Source: Hyphomicrobium_A sp963726795 (GTDB lineage: Bacteria > Pseudomonadota > Alphaproteobacteria > Rhizobiales > Hyphomicrobiaceae). Taken from it: a stretch of DNA of 64,000 bases. Location of the stretch: contig CAVSDD010000007.1 in the NCBI GenBank assembly GCA_963726795.1, positions 62,001-126,000 on the forward strand. The letters are read 5' to 3'. A model generated the notes under the pieces. That model did not search any database, was not told the origin of the DNA, and worked only from the letters and a program-made list of their open reading frames with translations. The position numbers were made by a program, and so were the translations under genes. Positions 1 to 7,637 of the stretch are shown one piece after another (within the stretch, counting starts at the first letter, position 1; every line of letters starts with the position of its first letter).

Positions 1-669
1 CTTGCGGTGCTCGATCAGCACCTTCTCGAGGTCGGCGAGGTTGTTGTGCTTGAAGGGTAGCGTGGTCGCGCGCGAGAGTTTCGCGCCCATGATGCCGGAG
101 TTGTGCATCAGGCTGTCGTGCACGATGAGGTCGTCGTCCTTCATCAGCGCGCCGATGGTCGAGACGTTGGTCGCGTGCCCGGAGACGTAGACGATGCAGT
201 CCTCGGACTCGTAGAAATCAGCGAGCGCCTTCTCGAGCTCTTGGTGCAGCGCACGCTCGCCGGCGACGAGGCGGCTCGCGGAGACCGAGGTGCCCATCTC
301 CTCGACCGCCTTCTTGGTCGCATCGGCGACGGAGGGCTCCTGGTTCAGACCGAGGTAGTCGTAGGAGGCGAAATTGATGAGTTCGCGCCCGTTGCTCTTG
401 GTCGTCGCGCCGAGCCGCCCCTCGTGCACGTGGTAGAACGGGTTGGGCAGGCCGAACATCGCGGCAAGCTCGCGATGCTTGTGCGAGGTCAGCGCGGTGT
501 CGTGCTTGGAAAACGGGATCGCGGGAGCGTACTCCTCGGGCGCGGGCACGGAAGCGCCGAGCGAGCGGGCGAGCGATCGCGCCGCCCCCTTGATGCCGGA
601 GGACGTGCGTTCCACCGCATCGACCCAGACGGTTTGATCCGCGCGGCGGCCTTCGTCCTCGGCTGTCAT
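1..669 (-). CDS. Alpha-oxoamine synthase family PLP enzyme (5' part only)
   Basis: The first 223 codons of a gene that leaves the window at base 1. Residues 98-108 (NFASYDYLGLN) and the following stretch with SASRLVAGERALHQELE and a DCIVYVSGHATN segment are typical of the family that condenses an amino acid with an acyl-CoA (BioF, Kbl, HemA, serine palmitoyltransferase). The PLP-binding lysine lies beyond the edge. About 95 residues precede the conserved core, longer than in BioF, and contain a short segment (HKHRELAAMFGLPNPFYHVHEG) that does not by itself identify the substrate. Start ATG at 667-669. Family assignment is firm; which member it is cannot be decided from this half. Confidence 0.85.
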   Translation of the reverse strand, partial: MTAEDEGRRADQTVWVDAVERTSSGIKGAARSLARSLGASVPAPEEYAPAIPFSKHDTALTSHKHRELAAMFGLPNPFYHVHEGRLGATTKSNGRELINFASYDYLGLNQEPSVADATKKAVEEMGTSVSASRLVAGERALHQELEKALADFYESEDCIVYVSGHATNVSTIGALMKDDDLIVHDSLMHNSGIMGAKLSRATTLPFKHNNLADLEKVLIEHRK

Positions 670-851
670 GAGATACCTATCTTTTTACGCCCGGGGTGAA
701 ACGCGCTTGCGGTTGCACCCGCTCCACTTTAAATGCGCGCGTTGGGCTTGGCGAAACCATAAGCGAGTGTGCCCATCTTGCCTTACTGAACCGGTCGTGG
801 TCAAATCGGCAACTCTCTAAAAGATCACCGTTAATTGCGGAGCGCGCGACT

Positions 852-1409
852 ATGGCAGCAGCCGAGGCGACACGATATTTTCCGTTCCTCGACCCGGTCG
901 AGGAACGCGCCATCCTTGCCGCGGCGCCGGTCAAGTCCTTCGCCCGCAACGATGTCGTCGTCGACCAGAACGTGCGCATGCAGGCGATCTTCTTCATCGA
1001 GGAAGGCAGCGTGCGCGTAGAGCGTCTCGATCGCGGGCAGACGGCGCTATTGGCAGTGCTCGAGCCCGGCGAGTTCTTCGGCGAGATGTCCTACGTCGAT
1101 GGCGCGCCGACGAGCGCGCGCGTCATCGCCGACAGCCAGACGCGGCTGCGCGTGCTCGACGAGGCGGCGATTCACAAGCTGATGCAGTCGGACCCAACAT
1201 TTTCCGGACGGCTCTACCGGTCCATCGCGGCGATCCTTGCCGATCGTCTGCGCATGACCTCGCTGCACCTCGACACCCTGATCGAAGGCATCGATTATTA
1301 CAGCCGCATCCGTGGTGAGATAGAAGCCGCCGCGTCGCAGCTGCCGGAGACGAATTGGCGCCAGGGGCTCGTCGCGGCCGTCATGGCGCGCGAGGAGAAG
1401 AAGTCCTAG
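852..1409 (+). CDS. Cyclic nucleotide-binding domain protein
   Basis: A 185-residue protein almost entirely made of one cNMP-binding (CRP-like) beta-roll. Residues 72-80 (PGEFFGEMS) followed by YVDGAPTSARV match the phosphate-binding cassette of the CAP family (GE...R-A). After the roll there is a long helix (IAAILADRLRMTSLHLDTLIEG) but no helix-turn-helix, so it is probably not a DNA-binding CRP; it may be a stand-alone sensor or a subunit partner. The reading frame is open further upstream, but the ATG at 852 begins the conserved sequence. It is divergent from the alpha-oxoamine synthase with 182 bases between. Confidence 0.8.
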   Translation: MAAAEATRYFPFLDPVEERAILAAAPVKSFARNDVVVDQNVRMQAIFFIEEGSVRVERLDRGQTALLAVLEPGEFFGEMSYVDGAPTSARVIADSQTRLRVLDEAAIHKLMQSDPTFSGRLYRSIAAILADRLRMTSLHLDTLIEGIDYYSRIRGEIEAAASQLPETNWRQGLVAAVMAREEKKS

Positions 1410-1541
1410 ACGCCGAGAGCTCCCGACGCTTTGGTCCCGCGCTTCTGGATTTATCCCCCGCAGGCATAAGCCCGCTATATTCAACGCCAATGTGGCGGCG
1501 AGAGCATCCTCTCGCGCCCAGCCAGTAGTGGAGCTGACTGC

Positions 1542-1706
1542 TCAGTTCTGGCAGGCCTCGGCCGGCACTGCGATCTTGGCGTGAGCCTCCCAGATGAGGC
1601 GCTTGATGATCTCGACGCGAGAAGGAACGTTGGGATGCGCGCGGCGCAAATCGTCCAACTGCTTCAGCGTGCTGACATCCATGCCGACGGTGACGGTGTG
1701 GTCCAC
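1542..1706 (-). CDS. Small ribbon-helix-helix-like protein (54 aa)
   Basis: A 54-codon gene starting with GTG at 1704-1706, preceded by a strong Shine-Dalgarno sequence (AAGGAAGGA, about 7 bases upstream), ending TGA at 1542-1544. The product begins VDHTVTVGMDVSTLKQLDDL, an alternating strand followed by a helix, then NVPSRVEIIKRLIWEAH, which is the strand-helix-helix layout of MetJ/Arc repressors (compare the S-R-x-E-x-I-R start of their second helix). That suggests a DNA-binding homodimer, possibly an antitoxin-like or autoregulatory protein, but no toxin gene sits beside it. Function is inferred from fold pattern only. Confidence 0.55.
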   Translation of the reverse strand: MDHTVTVGMDVSTLKQLDDLRRAHPNVPSRVEIIKRLIWEAHAKIAVPAEACQN

Positions 1707-1864
1707 GGGAAAATCCTTCCTTGCCTCGGTTCGAGCCTTACTGCCAAGCCCACACTGGCAGCAAAGGGAGTCGCCGACTGTCTCCTGAGTAACATCGTCC
1801 TTCGCGGCTTGTCTTGCCCGATCCGGCTCGCTCCACCGGTTAAATCCCGGGTGTTGCAGGCAAA

Positions 1865-2398
1865 TCAGCGTTTGCCCGCGAGGATATGACTTTGCACGCC
1901 ATGCGCGGCAAGCTTGGGGCGAAGGCTAGAAATTTTGCCGGTGTTGACCCCGGCCCAGCCGATTTCGCCCGAAAGGCGCCCATATTCGATCTTGGGACAG
2001 CGGTTCATGACGACGGCGAGTCCTGCCGCTTCCGCCTCGGCGGCTGCCTCCTGGCTGCGGATGCCGAGTTGCAGCCAGAGCACCTTGAGGCCGAGCTTGT
2101 CCTTCAGAGCGATGGCCTCGCGGGCGGCACCAAGTGCCGCGTCCGAGCTGCGGAAGATATCGACCACGTCAACCGGCGCCGGCACGTCGGCAAGGGAGGC
2201 ATAGACCTTCTGCCCAAGGATCTCCTGGCCTGCGAGCCCGGGATTGACGGGGATGACAGTGTAGCCTTTGCCGAGCAGGTACTTCATCGCAAAGTAGCTC
2301 GGCCGGCTTGTATTGGCGCTGGCGCCGACGAACGCAAACGAGCGCGCTTCGCCGAGGATGCCGGCGATGTAATCGTCGCTGTAGCTTTCGTGGTTCAA
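1865..2398 (-). CDS. CoA-binding (Rossmann) domain protein
   Basis: A 177-residue single-domain protein of the CoA-binding family related to the N-terminal domain of succinyl-CoA synthetase alpha and to E. coli YccU. The nucleotide-binding start reads SFAFVGASANTSRPSYFAMKYLLGKGYTVIPVNP, the family signature; the later segments VDVVDIFR, VLWLQLGI and VVMNRCPKIE also match. Length is complete for the family. No catalytic partner domain is present. It lies 33 bases downstream of the VOC protein on the same strand and may share its transcript with it and the enoyl-CoA hydratase. Confidence 0.85.
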   Translation of the reverse strand: MNHESYSDDYIAGILGEARSFAFVGASANTSRPSYFAMKYLLGKGYTVIPVNPGLAGQEILGQKVYASLADVPAPVDVVDIFRSSDAALGAAREAIALKDKLGLKVLWLQLGIRSQEAAAEAEAAGLAVVMNRCPKIEYGRLSGEIGWAGVNTGKISSLRPKLAAHGVQSHILAGKR

Positions 2399-2431
2399 GT
2401 CGGGCTCGCGGGTGGGAGACAGGTCGGGCCG

Positions 2432-2878
2432 CTATCTCGGAGTCGTCCTGGGGGTCATATCGAGCGCCACGCGTCCGTCCGCGCCGAGCTTGAAATATGG
2501 GTTGTAGGCGACCTCCCACAAGTGGCCGTCCAAGTCGGCGAAGTACCCCGAGTAGCCGCCCCAGAACACCTTGCCCGCGGGCTTGATCAACGTGGCGCCG
2601 GCAGCGACCGCTTCCTCCAGGACGCTATTGACCTCGGCCTCGCTGCGCGCGTTGTGGGCGAGCGAAATCCCCGAGAAGCCCGGCACGCTGTCGCGCACCG
2701 TTGCGTCCTCGGCCAGCGACGCGCGGCTGAACAGCGCGAGCACGACGCCGCCCGCATCGAGGAACGTGACGTTCTCCTCCGACGCGCTCCCGGCCTTGAA
2801 GCCCAGCGCCTCATAGAACGCTCTCGCGCGTGCGATGTTTTCGACCCCGAGCGTGACGAGCGACAGCCGTGGTTCCAT
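2432..2878 (-). CDS. VOC family protein (glyoxalase/bleomycin resistance fold)
   Basis: A 148-residue protein with the paired beta-alpha-beta-beta-beta units of the vicinal-oxygen-chelate superfamily. It opens RLSLVTLGVENIARARAFYE and closes GYFADLDGHLWEVAYNPYF, the usual first-module and metal-ligand (E in LWEVA) segments. Metal ligand candidates are few, so it may be a non-enzymatic binding protein or an uncharacterised dioxygenase/lyase. It sits 24 bases downstream of the enoyl-CoA hydratase gene. Substrate cannot be inferred. Confidence 0.85.
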   Translation of the reverse strand: MEPRLSLVTLGVENIARARAFYEALGFKAGSASEENVTFLDAGGVVLALFSRASLAEDATVRDSVPGFSGISLAHNARSEAEVNSVLEEAVAAGATLIKPAGKVFWGGYSGYFADLDGHLWEVAYNPYFKLGADGRVALDMTPRTTPR

Positions 2879-2902
2879 CTCGTCAGAACTCCACGGCCGG
2901 CA

Positions 2903-3718
2903 TCATGGCTTCGTCCACTGTGGCTTGCGCTTGTCGAGAAATGCGCCAATTCCCTCGGCGGCGTCGCGCGCCATCATGTTCTCGACCATGACCTTGGTGG
3001 CATGCGCGTACGCATCCTTGAGCGGCATCTCGGCCTGCGCGTAAAACGTCGCCTTGCCGATCGCGACGGTTGCGGGCGATTTCTCGGCGATCTTGCCCGC
3101 GATTGCCAGCGCCTCCTGCATGAGCGCAGCCTGCGGCACGACGCGATTGACGAGCCCGTACTCGGCGGCTTTCGCGGCCGGCAGCATCTCGCCCAGGAGG
3201 AGCATCTCCATCGCATGCTTGCGCGAGACGTTGCGCGTCAGCGCCACCATGGGCGTCGAGCAGAAGAGCCCGATATTGACGCCCGGCGTGCAGAACTGCG
3301 CCTCCTCGGCAGCAACCGCGAGATCGCACGTGGCGACGAGCTGGCAGCCAGCGGCGGTTGCCGTCCCCTGCACGGCCGCGATCACCGGCTTGGGGCACGC
3401 AACAATCGTTTGCATCATGTCCGAGCAGCGCGACATCGCGCGCTCGTAGAACGCCAGGCCGCCATCGGCATCCTTGCGGTGCGCGGTCAACTCCTTGAGG
3501 TCGTGGCCGGCCGAGAACACCGCACCCTTCGCCGCGAGCACGATCGCAAACACGTCAGGTGCTTCCGCAAGATCTGTGATGGCCAGACGCAAGCCGTCGA
3601 TGACGGCGATCGACAAGGAGTTGCGCGTCTCGGGGCGGTTCATGGTGAGGACCGCCACGCCCGGCTGCGGACGCTCGACGGTGAGCGGCGGCGCGGCACG
3701 GTTATCAGCTGCATTCAT
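2903..3718 (-). CDS. Enoyl-CoA hydratase/isomerase family protein
   Basis: A 271-residue crotonase-fold protein. The oxyanion-hole segments are visible: FSAGHDLKEL near residue 70 and the GTATAAGCQLVATCDLAVAA loop near residue 115-130, followed by PGVNIGLFCSTPMVALTRN. The first catalytic glutamate position typical of hydratase (E in the A-x-x-E-F/Y pattern) is replaced around QFCTPGVN, so the reaction may be hydration, isomerisation or a variant on an unknown acyl-CoA. Length is normal. It heads a possible three-gene unit with the VOC and CoA-binding genes. Confidence 0.88.
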   Translation of the reverse strand: MNAADNRAAPPLTVERPQPGVAVLTMNRPETRNSLSIAVIDGLRLAITDLAEAPDVFAIVLAAKGAVFSAGHDLKELTAHRKDADGGLAFYERAMSRCSDMMQTIVACPKPVIAAVQGTATAAGCQLVATCDLAVAAEEAQFCTPGVNIGLFCSTPMVALTRNVSRKHAMEMLLLGEMLPAAKAAEYGLVNRVVPQAALMQEALAIAGKIAEKSPATVAIGKATFYAQAEMPLKDAYAHATKVMVENMMARDAAEGIGAFLDKRKPQWTKP

Positions 3719-3766
3719 GGGGAGCCTCCTTCGTATTCTCGGGCGTGGTCCGGCCCGGCGACAATA

Positions 3767-4345
3767 CTACTGCAGCGCCTTTTCGATTTCGTTGCGGTGC
3801 GCCTTGACGACGTCGACGTTCTCCTTGTGCTCGAGCGGCGGCGTCGTCTTGATGGCATCGGTCAGCTCCTGGACGAGCTGTTTCTTGTCCTTTTCAGGAA
3901 TGGAAGCATCCGCGGTCACGTCGGCCAGCTCCTTCTTGAGCGCATCGACCGGATCAGTGAACGCGCCGCTCTGCGCATCGATGCCCGCCATGACGATGGC
4001 AACGTTGGCCGCGACGTCATCGAGCTCGCTGAAGCTCGCAAAGCCGTGCTTCTTGGCAATGCCGTCGAGCTCGGCGCGCAAGGCCGCATCGGGATCGTTG
4101 CCGGCCTGCTGCAGCTTGCCCGCAACCGTGCCCAAGTCGGGCTGCGCGGAAATGAAATTCTTGACCTGCTCTTCGGTGAGCTTGATCTGCTTGATCGGCT
4201 CCTCGTGCGCCTCTTTCGGCATTTCCTGCTGCGCCTCAGGCTTCACGTCCTCGGCGAAAGCGCCGGCAGGGGCAAACACGCACGCGAACATCAGGGCAGG
4301 CGCGATCGCCGCTCCCAGCTTCATACGTTGCATCACGTGACCCAT
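3767..4345 (-). CDS. Secreted helical protein of unknown function
   Basis: A 192-residue protein with a clear signal peptide (basic MGHVMQRMK, hydrophobic core to about residue 30, cleavage near AFA-ED). The mature part is charged and almost entirely helical (KEAHEEPIKQIKLTEEQVKN, AELDGIAKKHGFASFSELDDV) and contains no motif I recognise; spacing of helices resembles small periplasmic helical proteins. The ATG at 4343-4345 has GGAG about 10 bases upstream; a second in-frame ATG lies at 4331-4333. Divergent from rplM. Confidence 0.7.
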   Translation of the reverse strand: MGHVMQRMKLGAAIAPALMFACVFAPAGAFAEDVKPEAQQEMPKEAHEEPIKQIKLTEEQVKNFISAQPDLGTVAGKLQQAGNDPDAALRAELDGIAKKHGFASFSELDDVAANVAIVMAGIDAQSGAFTDPVDALKKELADVTADASIPEKDKKQLVQELTDAIKTTPPLEHKENVDVVKAHRNEIEKALQ

Positions 4346-4508
4346 TCCTTGGGATCTCCGATCGTTGTTGAGCGTCTGCGAGCATCCTGCGAGAAGCGGT
4401 TGCGCAAGTTCGGCGCCATCTTCACGAAGTTCTCTAGTGCCGCAAGGTTGCAGACTTTGCGCGACGAGGGCATCGCCAAAGCAAGGCGGAAGGATGTGCG
4501 CGCCGGTA

Positions 4509-4560
4509 TGCGTACGGTATTATTATACCACATTGCGTAACATACTGATATGGTTGCGTA
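4509..4560 (+). repeat. Three direct TGCGTA copies upstream of rplM
   Basis: TGCGTA occurs at 4509-4514, 4534-4539 and 4555-4560, 25 and 21 bases apart (about two helical turns), in an AT-rich patch. Between the first two lies the inverted repeat GGTATTATTATACC (4516-4529). The arrangement looks like a regulatory site for a dimeric or cooperative protein; the binder is unknown. Confidence 0.4.
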
Positions 4561-4585
4561 TATTTCGGAGGCGTCGAGATCGCCG

Positions 4586-4614
4586 TTGACAGCGGATCGC
4601 GGCTTCGATCATAA
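4586..4614 (+). promoter_or_regulatory. Candidate sigma-70 promoter of rplM-rpsI
   Basis: TTGACA at 4586-4591, a 17-base spacer and TCATAA at 4609-4614, about 84 bases before the rplM start. The -35 hexamer is perfect; the -10 hexamer is moderate, as is common in alphaproteobacteria. Confidence 0.45.
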
Positions 4615-4697
4615 GGCGCGCACACGCCGCGGCCGGCGCCGCTCAAGCGACCGCCTGCGCCATCACTACCCGCCCCGAACACCATGGAGCGCATGTC

Positions 4698-5159
4698 ATG
4701 CCGACCTTCGTCGCCAAGCCCGGCGAGGTGGATAAGAAGTGGATCCTGATCGACGCGAACGGTCTCGTTGTTGGCCGTCTTGCGGCGCTGATCGCCACCC
4801 GCCTCAAGGGAAAGCACAAGGCCATCTACACCCCGCACGTCGATTGCGGCGATAACATCGTCGTCGTCAACGCCGAGAAGGTCGTCCTCTCCGGCGACAA
4901 GTACACCGACAAGATCTACTACCGCCACACCGGCTATCCCGGTGGCATCAAGGAACTGACGCCCCGCCAGATTATGGAGGGCAAGTTCCCCGAGCGCGTG
5001 CTGCAAAAGGCGGTCGAGCGCATGCTCAAGCGCGGCCCCTTGCAGCGCAAGCTCATGCGCAATCTGAAAGTCTACAAGGGTGCCGAGCACCCCCACATTG
5101 CCCAGAACCCCGAAAAGCTCGACGTCGCGAAGCTCAACCGCAAGAACGCGAGGATCTGA
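4698..5159 (+). CDS. rplM: 50S ribosomal protein L13
   Basis: A 153-residue protein that matches L13 along its length: KKWILIDANGLVVGRLAA at the N-terminus, GDNIVVVNAEKV, YRHTGYPGGIK and the family signature RQIMEGKFPERVLQKAVERM (from about residue 93). It is an early-assembly protein of the large ribosomal subunit that binds 23S rRNA. It is followed by rpsI with only 4 bases between, the near-universal rplM-rpsI pairing. In many bacteria L13 represses its own operon post-transcriptionally; nothing in this sequence tests that. Confidence 0.97.
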   Translation: MPTFVAKPGEVDKKWILIDANGLVVGRLAALIATRLKGKHKAIYTPHVDCGDNIVVVNAEKVVLSGDKYTDKIYYRHTGYPGGIKELTPRQIMEGKFPERVLQKAVERMLKRGPLQRKLMRNLKVYKGAEHPHIAQNPEKLDVAKLNRKNARI

Positions 5160-5163
5160 CATC

Positions 5164-5643
5164 ATGGCCCAGGAAACCAGATCTCTCGAGGGTCTCGACA
5201 AGCTCAAGACCGCTGCGCCAACTGGCACACCGGTGTACGTTCAGAAGCTCGACAAGCTCGGTCGCGCCTATGCGACCGGCAAGCGCAAGAACGCAATCGC
5301 ACGCGTGTGGCTGAAGCCCGGCAAGGGCATGATCGTGGTCAACAGCAAGGACTATACGGCCTACTTCGCCCGTCCCGTGCTGCAGATGCTGCTGCAGCAG
5401 CCGCTCACCGCCGCCAACCGCAACACCCAGTACGACATCATGGCGACGGTCTTGGGTGGCGGGCTCTCGGGGCAGGCCGGCGCAGTCCGCCACGGTATCT
5501 CCAAGGCCCTCACCTACTTCGAGCCCGAGCTACGCGCGGTGCTCAAGAAGGGCGGCTTCCTCACCCGCGACTCGCGCGTGGTGGAGCGCAAGAAGTATGG
5601 CCGCATGAAAGCCCGCCGCAGCTTCCAGTTCTCCAAGCGATAA
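5164..5643 (+). CDS. rpsI: 30S ribosomal protein S9
   Basis: A 159-residue S9. The conserved core begins at GRAYATGKRKNAIARVWLKPGKG and includes GGGLSGQAGAVRHGISKAL and the basic C-terminal tail RVVERKKYGRMKARRSFQFSKR, which ends in the conserved S/K-K-R that reaches the P-site tRNA. The N-terminal extension of about 35 residues before the core is usual in alphaproteobacteria. The frame is open further upstream into rplM, but the ATG at 5164 fits the family start and the 4-base gap. Confidence 0.97.
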   Translation: MAQETRSLEGLDKLKTAAPTGTPVYVQKLDKLGRAYATGKRKNAIARVWLKPGKGMIVVNSKDYTAYFARPVLQMLLQQPLTAANRNTQYDIMATVLGGGLSGQAGAVRHGISKALTYFEPELRAVLKKGGFLTRDSRVVERKKYGRMKARRSFQFSKR

Positions 5644-5830
5644 AGCACAGCGCCGCGGGAAATCTTCTGCCCAGCCCAGCGCGCGTGCGCGCTGAGGCTT
5701 GCCGTGCGGCCGCTCCAGTGCCACATAGCGGCTTCGCGCCTGCCGGCTCGCGGCAGCCGCCCGACGTAACGCACCCGGCAGCAAGCGGATTTGCCTCTGC
5801 TGCCGGCGAGCTTCAAAGGGCCTGCAAGCG

Positions 5831-6562
5831 ATGGACTGGATACTGCAAGACGTGGGCTCGATGCTCAGCAGCTTCATGAGCGAGGCGAGCAACCTCTTAA
5901 GCCCCGAGTGGTACCGCCAGAACTTCGTGGCGCTTTTGAACATCACGATGATCGACCTCGTGCTGGCGGGCGACAACGCGATCATCGTCGGTCTTGCTGC
6001 GTCCCGCGTCTCGCCAGAAATACGCACCCGAGTGATTTTCTGGGGCATCGCCGCCGCGGTTGTGCTGCGCATCTTCTTTGCCGCGATTACCGTGCAGCTG
6101 CTCGCCATCTTCGGACTGACGCTCGCCGGCGGTATCCTGCTGCTCTGGGTGTGCTGGAAGATGTATCGCCAGGTGACCACCGACAACATCCACAGCCAGG
6201 TCAGCGCCTCCACATCCGGCACCGAGCTCGGCTTCTGGTCGGCCGTCGGCCTCATCACGCTCGCCGACGTCTCGATGTCACTCGACAACGTGCTGGCGGT
6301 CGCCGGTGCGTCGAAGGGCAACATCCTCGTGCTCGTCATCGGGCTCGCCGTGGCGATCGTGCTGATGGCGGTCGCCTCTCACTTTATCGCCGGACTGCTG
6401 GTCAAGTACCCGTGGATCACGTGGATCGGGTTGCTGATCATCCTCTGGGTCGCGCTGTCCATGATCTACCAGGGCTCGCACGAGGTGAGCTGCCAGGCCT
6501 TTGAGGTCGGATGCTCGCAAGACCTGTGGCATGCGATCCTGCACCGATTGGGACTGAGCTAG
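5831..6562 (+). CDS. TerC/YjbE family integral membrane protein
   Basis: A 243-residue membrane protein with about seven hydrophobic helices. The family hallmarks are two repeated acidic motifs within helices, DLVLAGDNAIIVGLAA (about residue 42) and ADVSMSLDNVLAVAGAS (about residue 147), which in TerC relatives are proposed to bind or pass metal ions such as Mn2+. Some relatives are controlled by the Mn2+-sensing yybP-ykoY riboswitch, but I do not see its conserved elements in the 187-base leader. The C-terminal 30 residues (after ALSMIYQGSHEV) are a short soluble extension with two cysteines. Confidence 0.85.
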   Translation: MDWILQDVGSMLSSFMSEASNLLSPEWYRQNFVALLNITMIDLVLAGDNAIIVGLAASRVSPEIRTRVIFWGIAAAVVLRIFFAAITVQLLAIFGLTLAGGILLLWVCWKMYRQVTTDNIHSQVSASTSGTELGFWSAVGLITLADVSMSLDNVLAVAGASKGNILVLVIGLAVAIVLMAVASHFIAGLLVKYPWITWIGLLIILWVALSMIYQGSHEVSCQAFEVGCSQDLWHAILHRLGLS

Positions 6563-6638
6563 TCCACCCGCGGCGCAATGCGCATATATTGGCAAAGCCG
6601 GATCGAGCGCCGGCTTGCGATAATTACGGACTACGACC

Positions 6639-7637
6639 TTGAACGCCACCAGCAGCAAGGCGGCGGGGGAATCCTCCGCCAAGCCGAAAATCTTCATCGA
6701 TGGCGAGGCCGGCACCACCGGCCTCGAGATCCGCGAGCGGCTTGCCACCCTTGCGGACATCGACGTCGTCAGCATCGATCCCGCCAAGCGTAAGGATGCC
6801 GACGCACGTCAAAATGTAATGCGCGGAGCCGATCTCGTCGTGCTGTGCCTTCCCGACGATGCCGCACGCGAGGCCGTAGCGCTCGCGGACAAACTTGGCG
6901 CAGACAAACCACGCATCCTCGACGCCTCGACCGCGCACCGGATCGATCCCGAGTGGGTGTACGGCTTCGCCGAACTCGACAGCTACCAGTCCGAGAAGAT
7001 TGCGCACGCGAGCCGCGTCGCCAACCCCGGCTGCTATCCGACCGGCGCCATCGCGCTGATCCGGCCGCTGGTCGACGCCGGCCTGCTACCGCGCGATTAC
7101 CCCGTCACGATCAACGCCGTCTCCGGCTACTCGGGCGGCGGTCGCAAAATGATCGAGGACTATGTGGCCGGCACCGCGCCCGTGTTCGAGCTTTACGGTC
7201 TGGCGCTCGACCACAAGCATGTTCCCGAGATCGAGACGTATTCCGGGCTCACGCGGCGCCCGATCTTCGTGCCTTCGGTCGGCAACTTCCGCCAGGGAAT
7301 GCTGGTCTCCATTCCGCTGCATCTGGATACGCTGCCGGGCCGGCCCGAGCTGGCCGATATCGAGCAGGCTCTCGAGGAACGCCACCCCGGCGGCGGCCTG
7401 ATCAGCGTCCACCGCGGAGCCGGAAAGACCTCGCGGCTCCCCGCGCCGGCGCACGCTTCCGACACGATGGACATCTTCGTTCTCGGCGATCCGGACAGGA
7501 AGCAGGCCGTGCTGGTCGCGCGGCTCGATAATCTCGGCAAGGGCGCCGCCGGCGCAGCCATGCAGAACATCAAGCTCATGCTCGGACTTGATGGTCCGCG
7601 CCAGGGTAAGCTCGCTAGAAAGCGGCAGCCCGCGTAA
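6639..7637 (+). CDS. argC: N-acetyl-gamma-glutamyl-phosphate reductase (type 2)
   Basis: Third enzyme of arginine biosynthesis: NADPH-dependent reduction of N-acetylglutamyl-5-phosphate to the semialdehyde. A 332-residue protein of the shorter, type-2 ArgC class. Seen: the nucleotide-binding loop DGEAGTTGLEIRERL (from residue 21), the catalytic cysteine C132 in VANPGCYPTGAIAL, and GYSGGGRKMIE. A gamma-semialdehyde dehydrogenase fold is complete. Its last 23 bases overlap the end of the convergent heme A synthase gene. Placement after rpsI is typical of Hyphomicrobiales. Confidence 0.93.
   Translation: MNATSSKAAGESSAKPKIFIDGEAGTTGLEIRERLATLADIDVVSIDPAKRKDADARQNVMRGADLVVLCLPDDAAREAVALADKLGADKPRILDASTAHRIDPEWVYGFAELDSYQSEKIAHASRVANPGCYPTGAIALIRPLVDAGLLPRDYPVTINAVSGYSGGGRKMIEDYVAGTAPVFELYGLALDHKHVPEIETYSGLTRRPIFVPSVGNFRQGMLVSIPLHLDTLPGRPELADIEQALEERHPGGGLISVHRGAGKTSRLPAPAHASDTMDIFVLGDPDRKQAVLVARLDNLGKGAAGAAMQNIKLMLGLDGPRQGKLARKRQPA

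Larger units (their letters stand above)
4346..4697. other. 352-base divergent intergenic region upstream of rplM
   Basis: No gene seen. It contains an AT-rich core unusual for this GC-rich window (4509-4565) with three TGCGTA copies and a short inverted repeat (GGTAT/ATACC, 4516-4529), and a plausible sigma-70 promoter pointing to rplM. Confidence 0.6.

Noticed and set aside
1886..4540. An 884-codon plus-strand open frame
   Set aside because: It runs opposite the CoA-binding, VOC, enoyl-CoA hydratase and secreted-protein genes, all with recognisable domains; its sequence is Arg/His/Gly-rich and has no domain.
5644..5830. Manganese riboswitch (yybP-ykoY type) before the TerC-like gene
   Set aside because: The leader lacks the conserved internal loops of this riboswitch; only an 18-base GC palindrome (5677-5694) is present.
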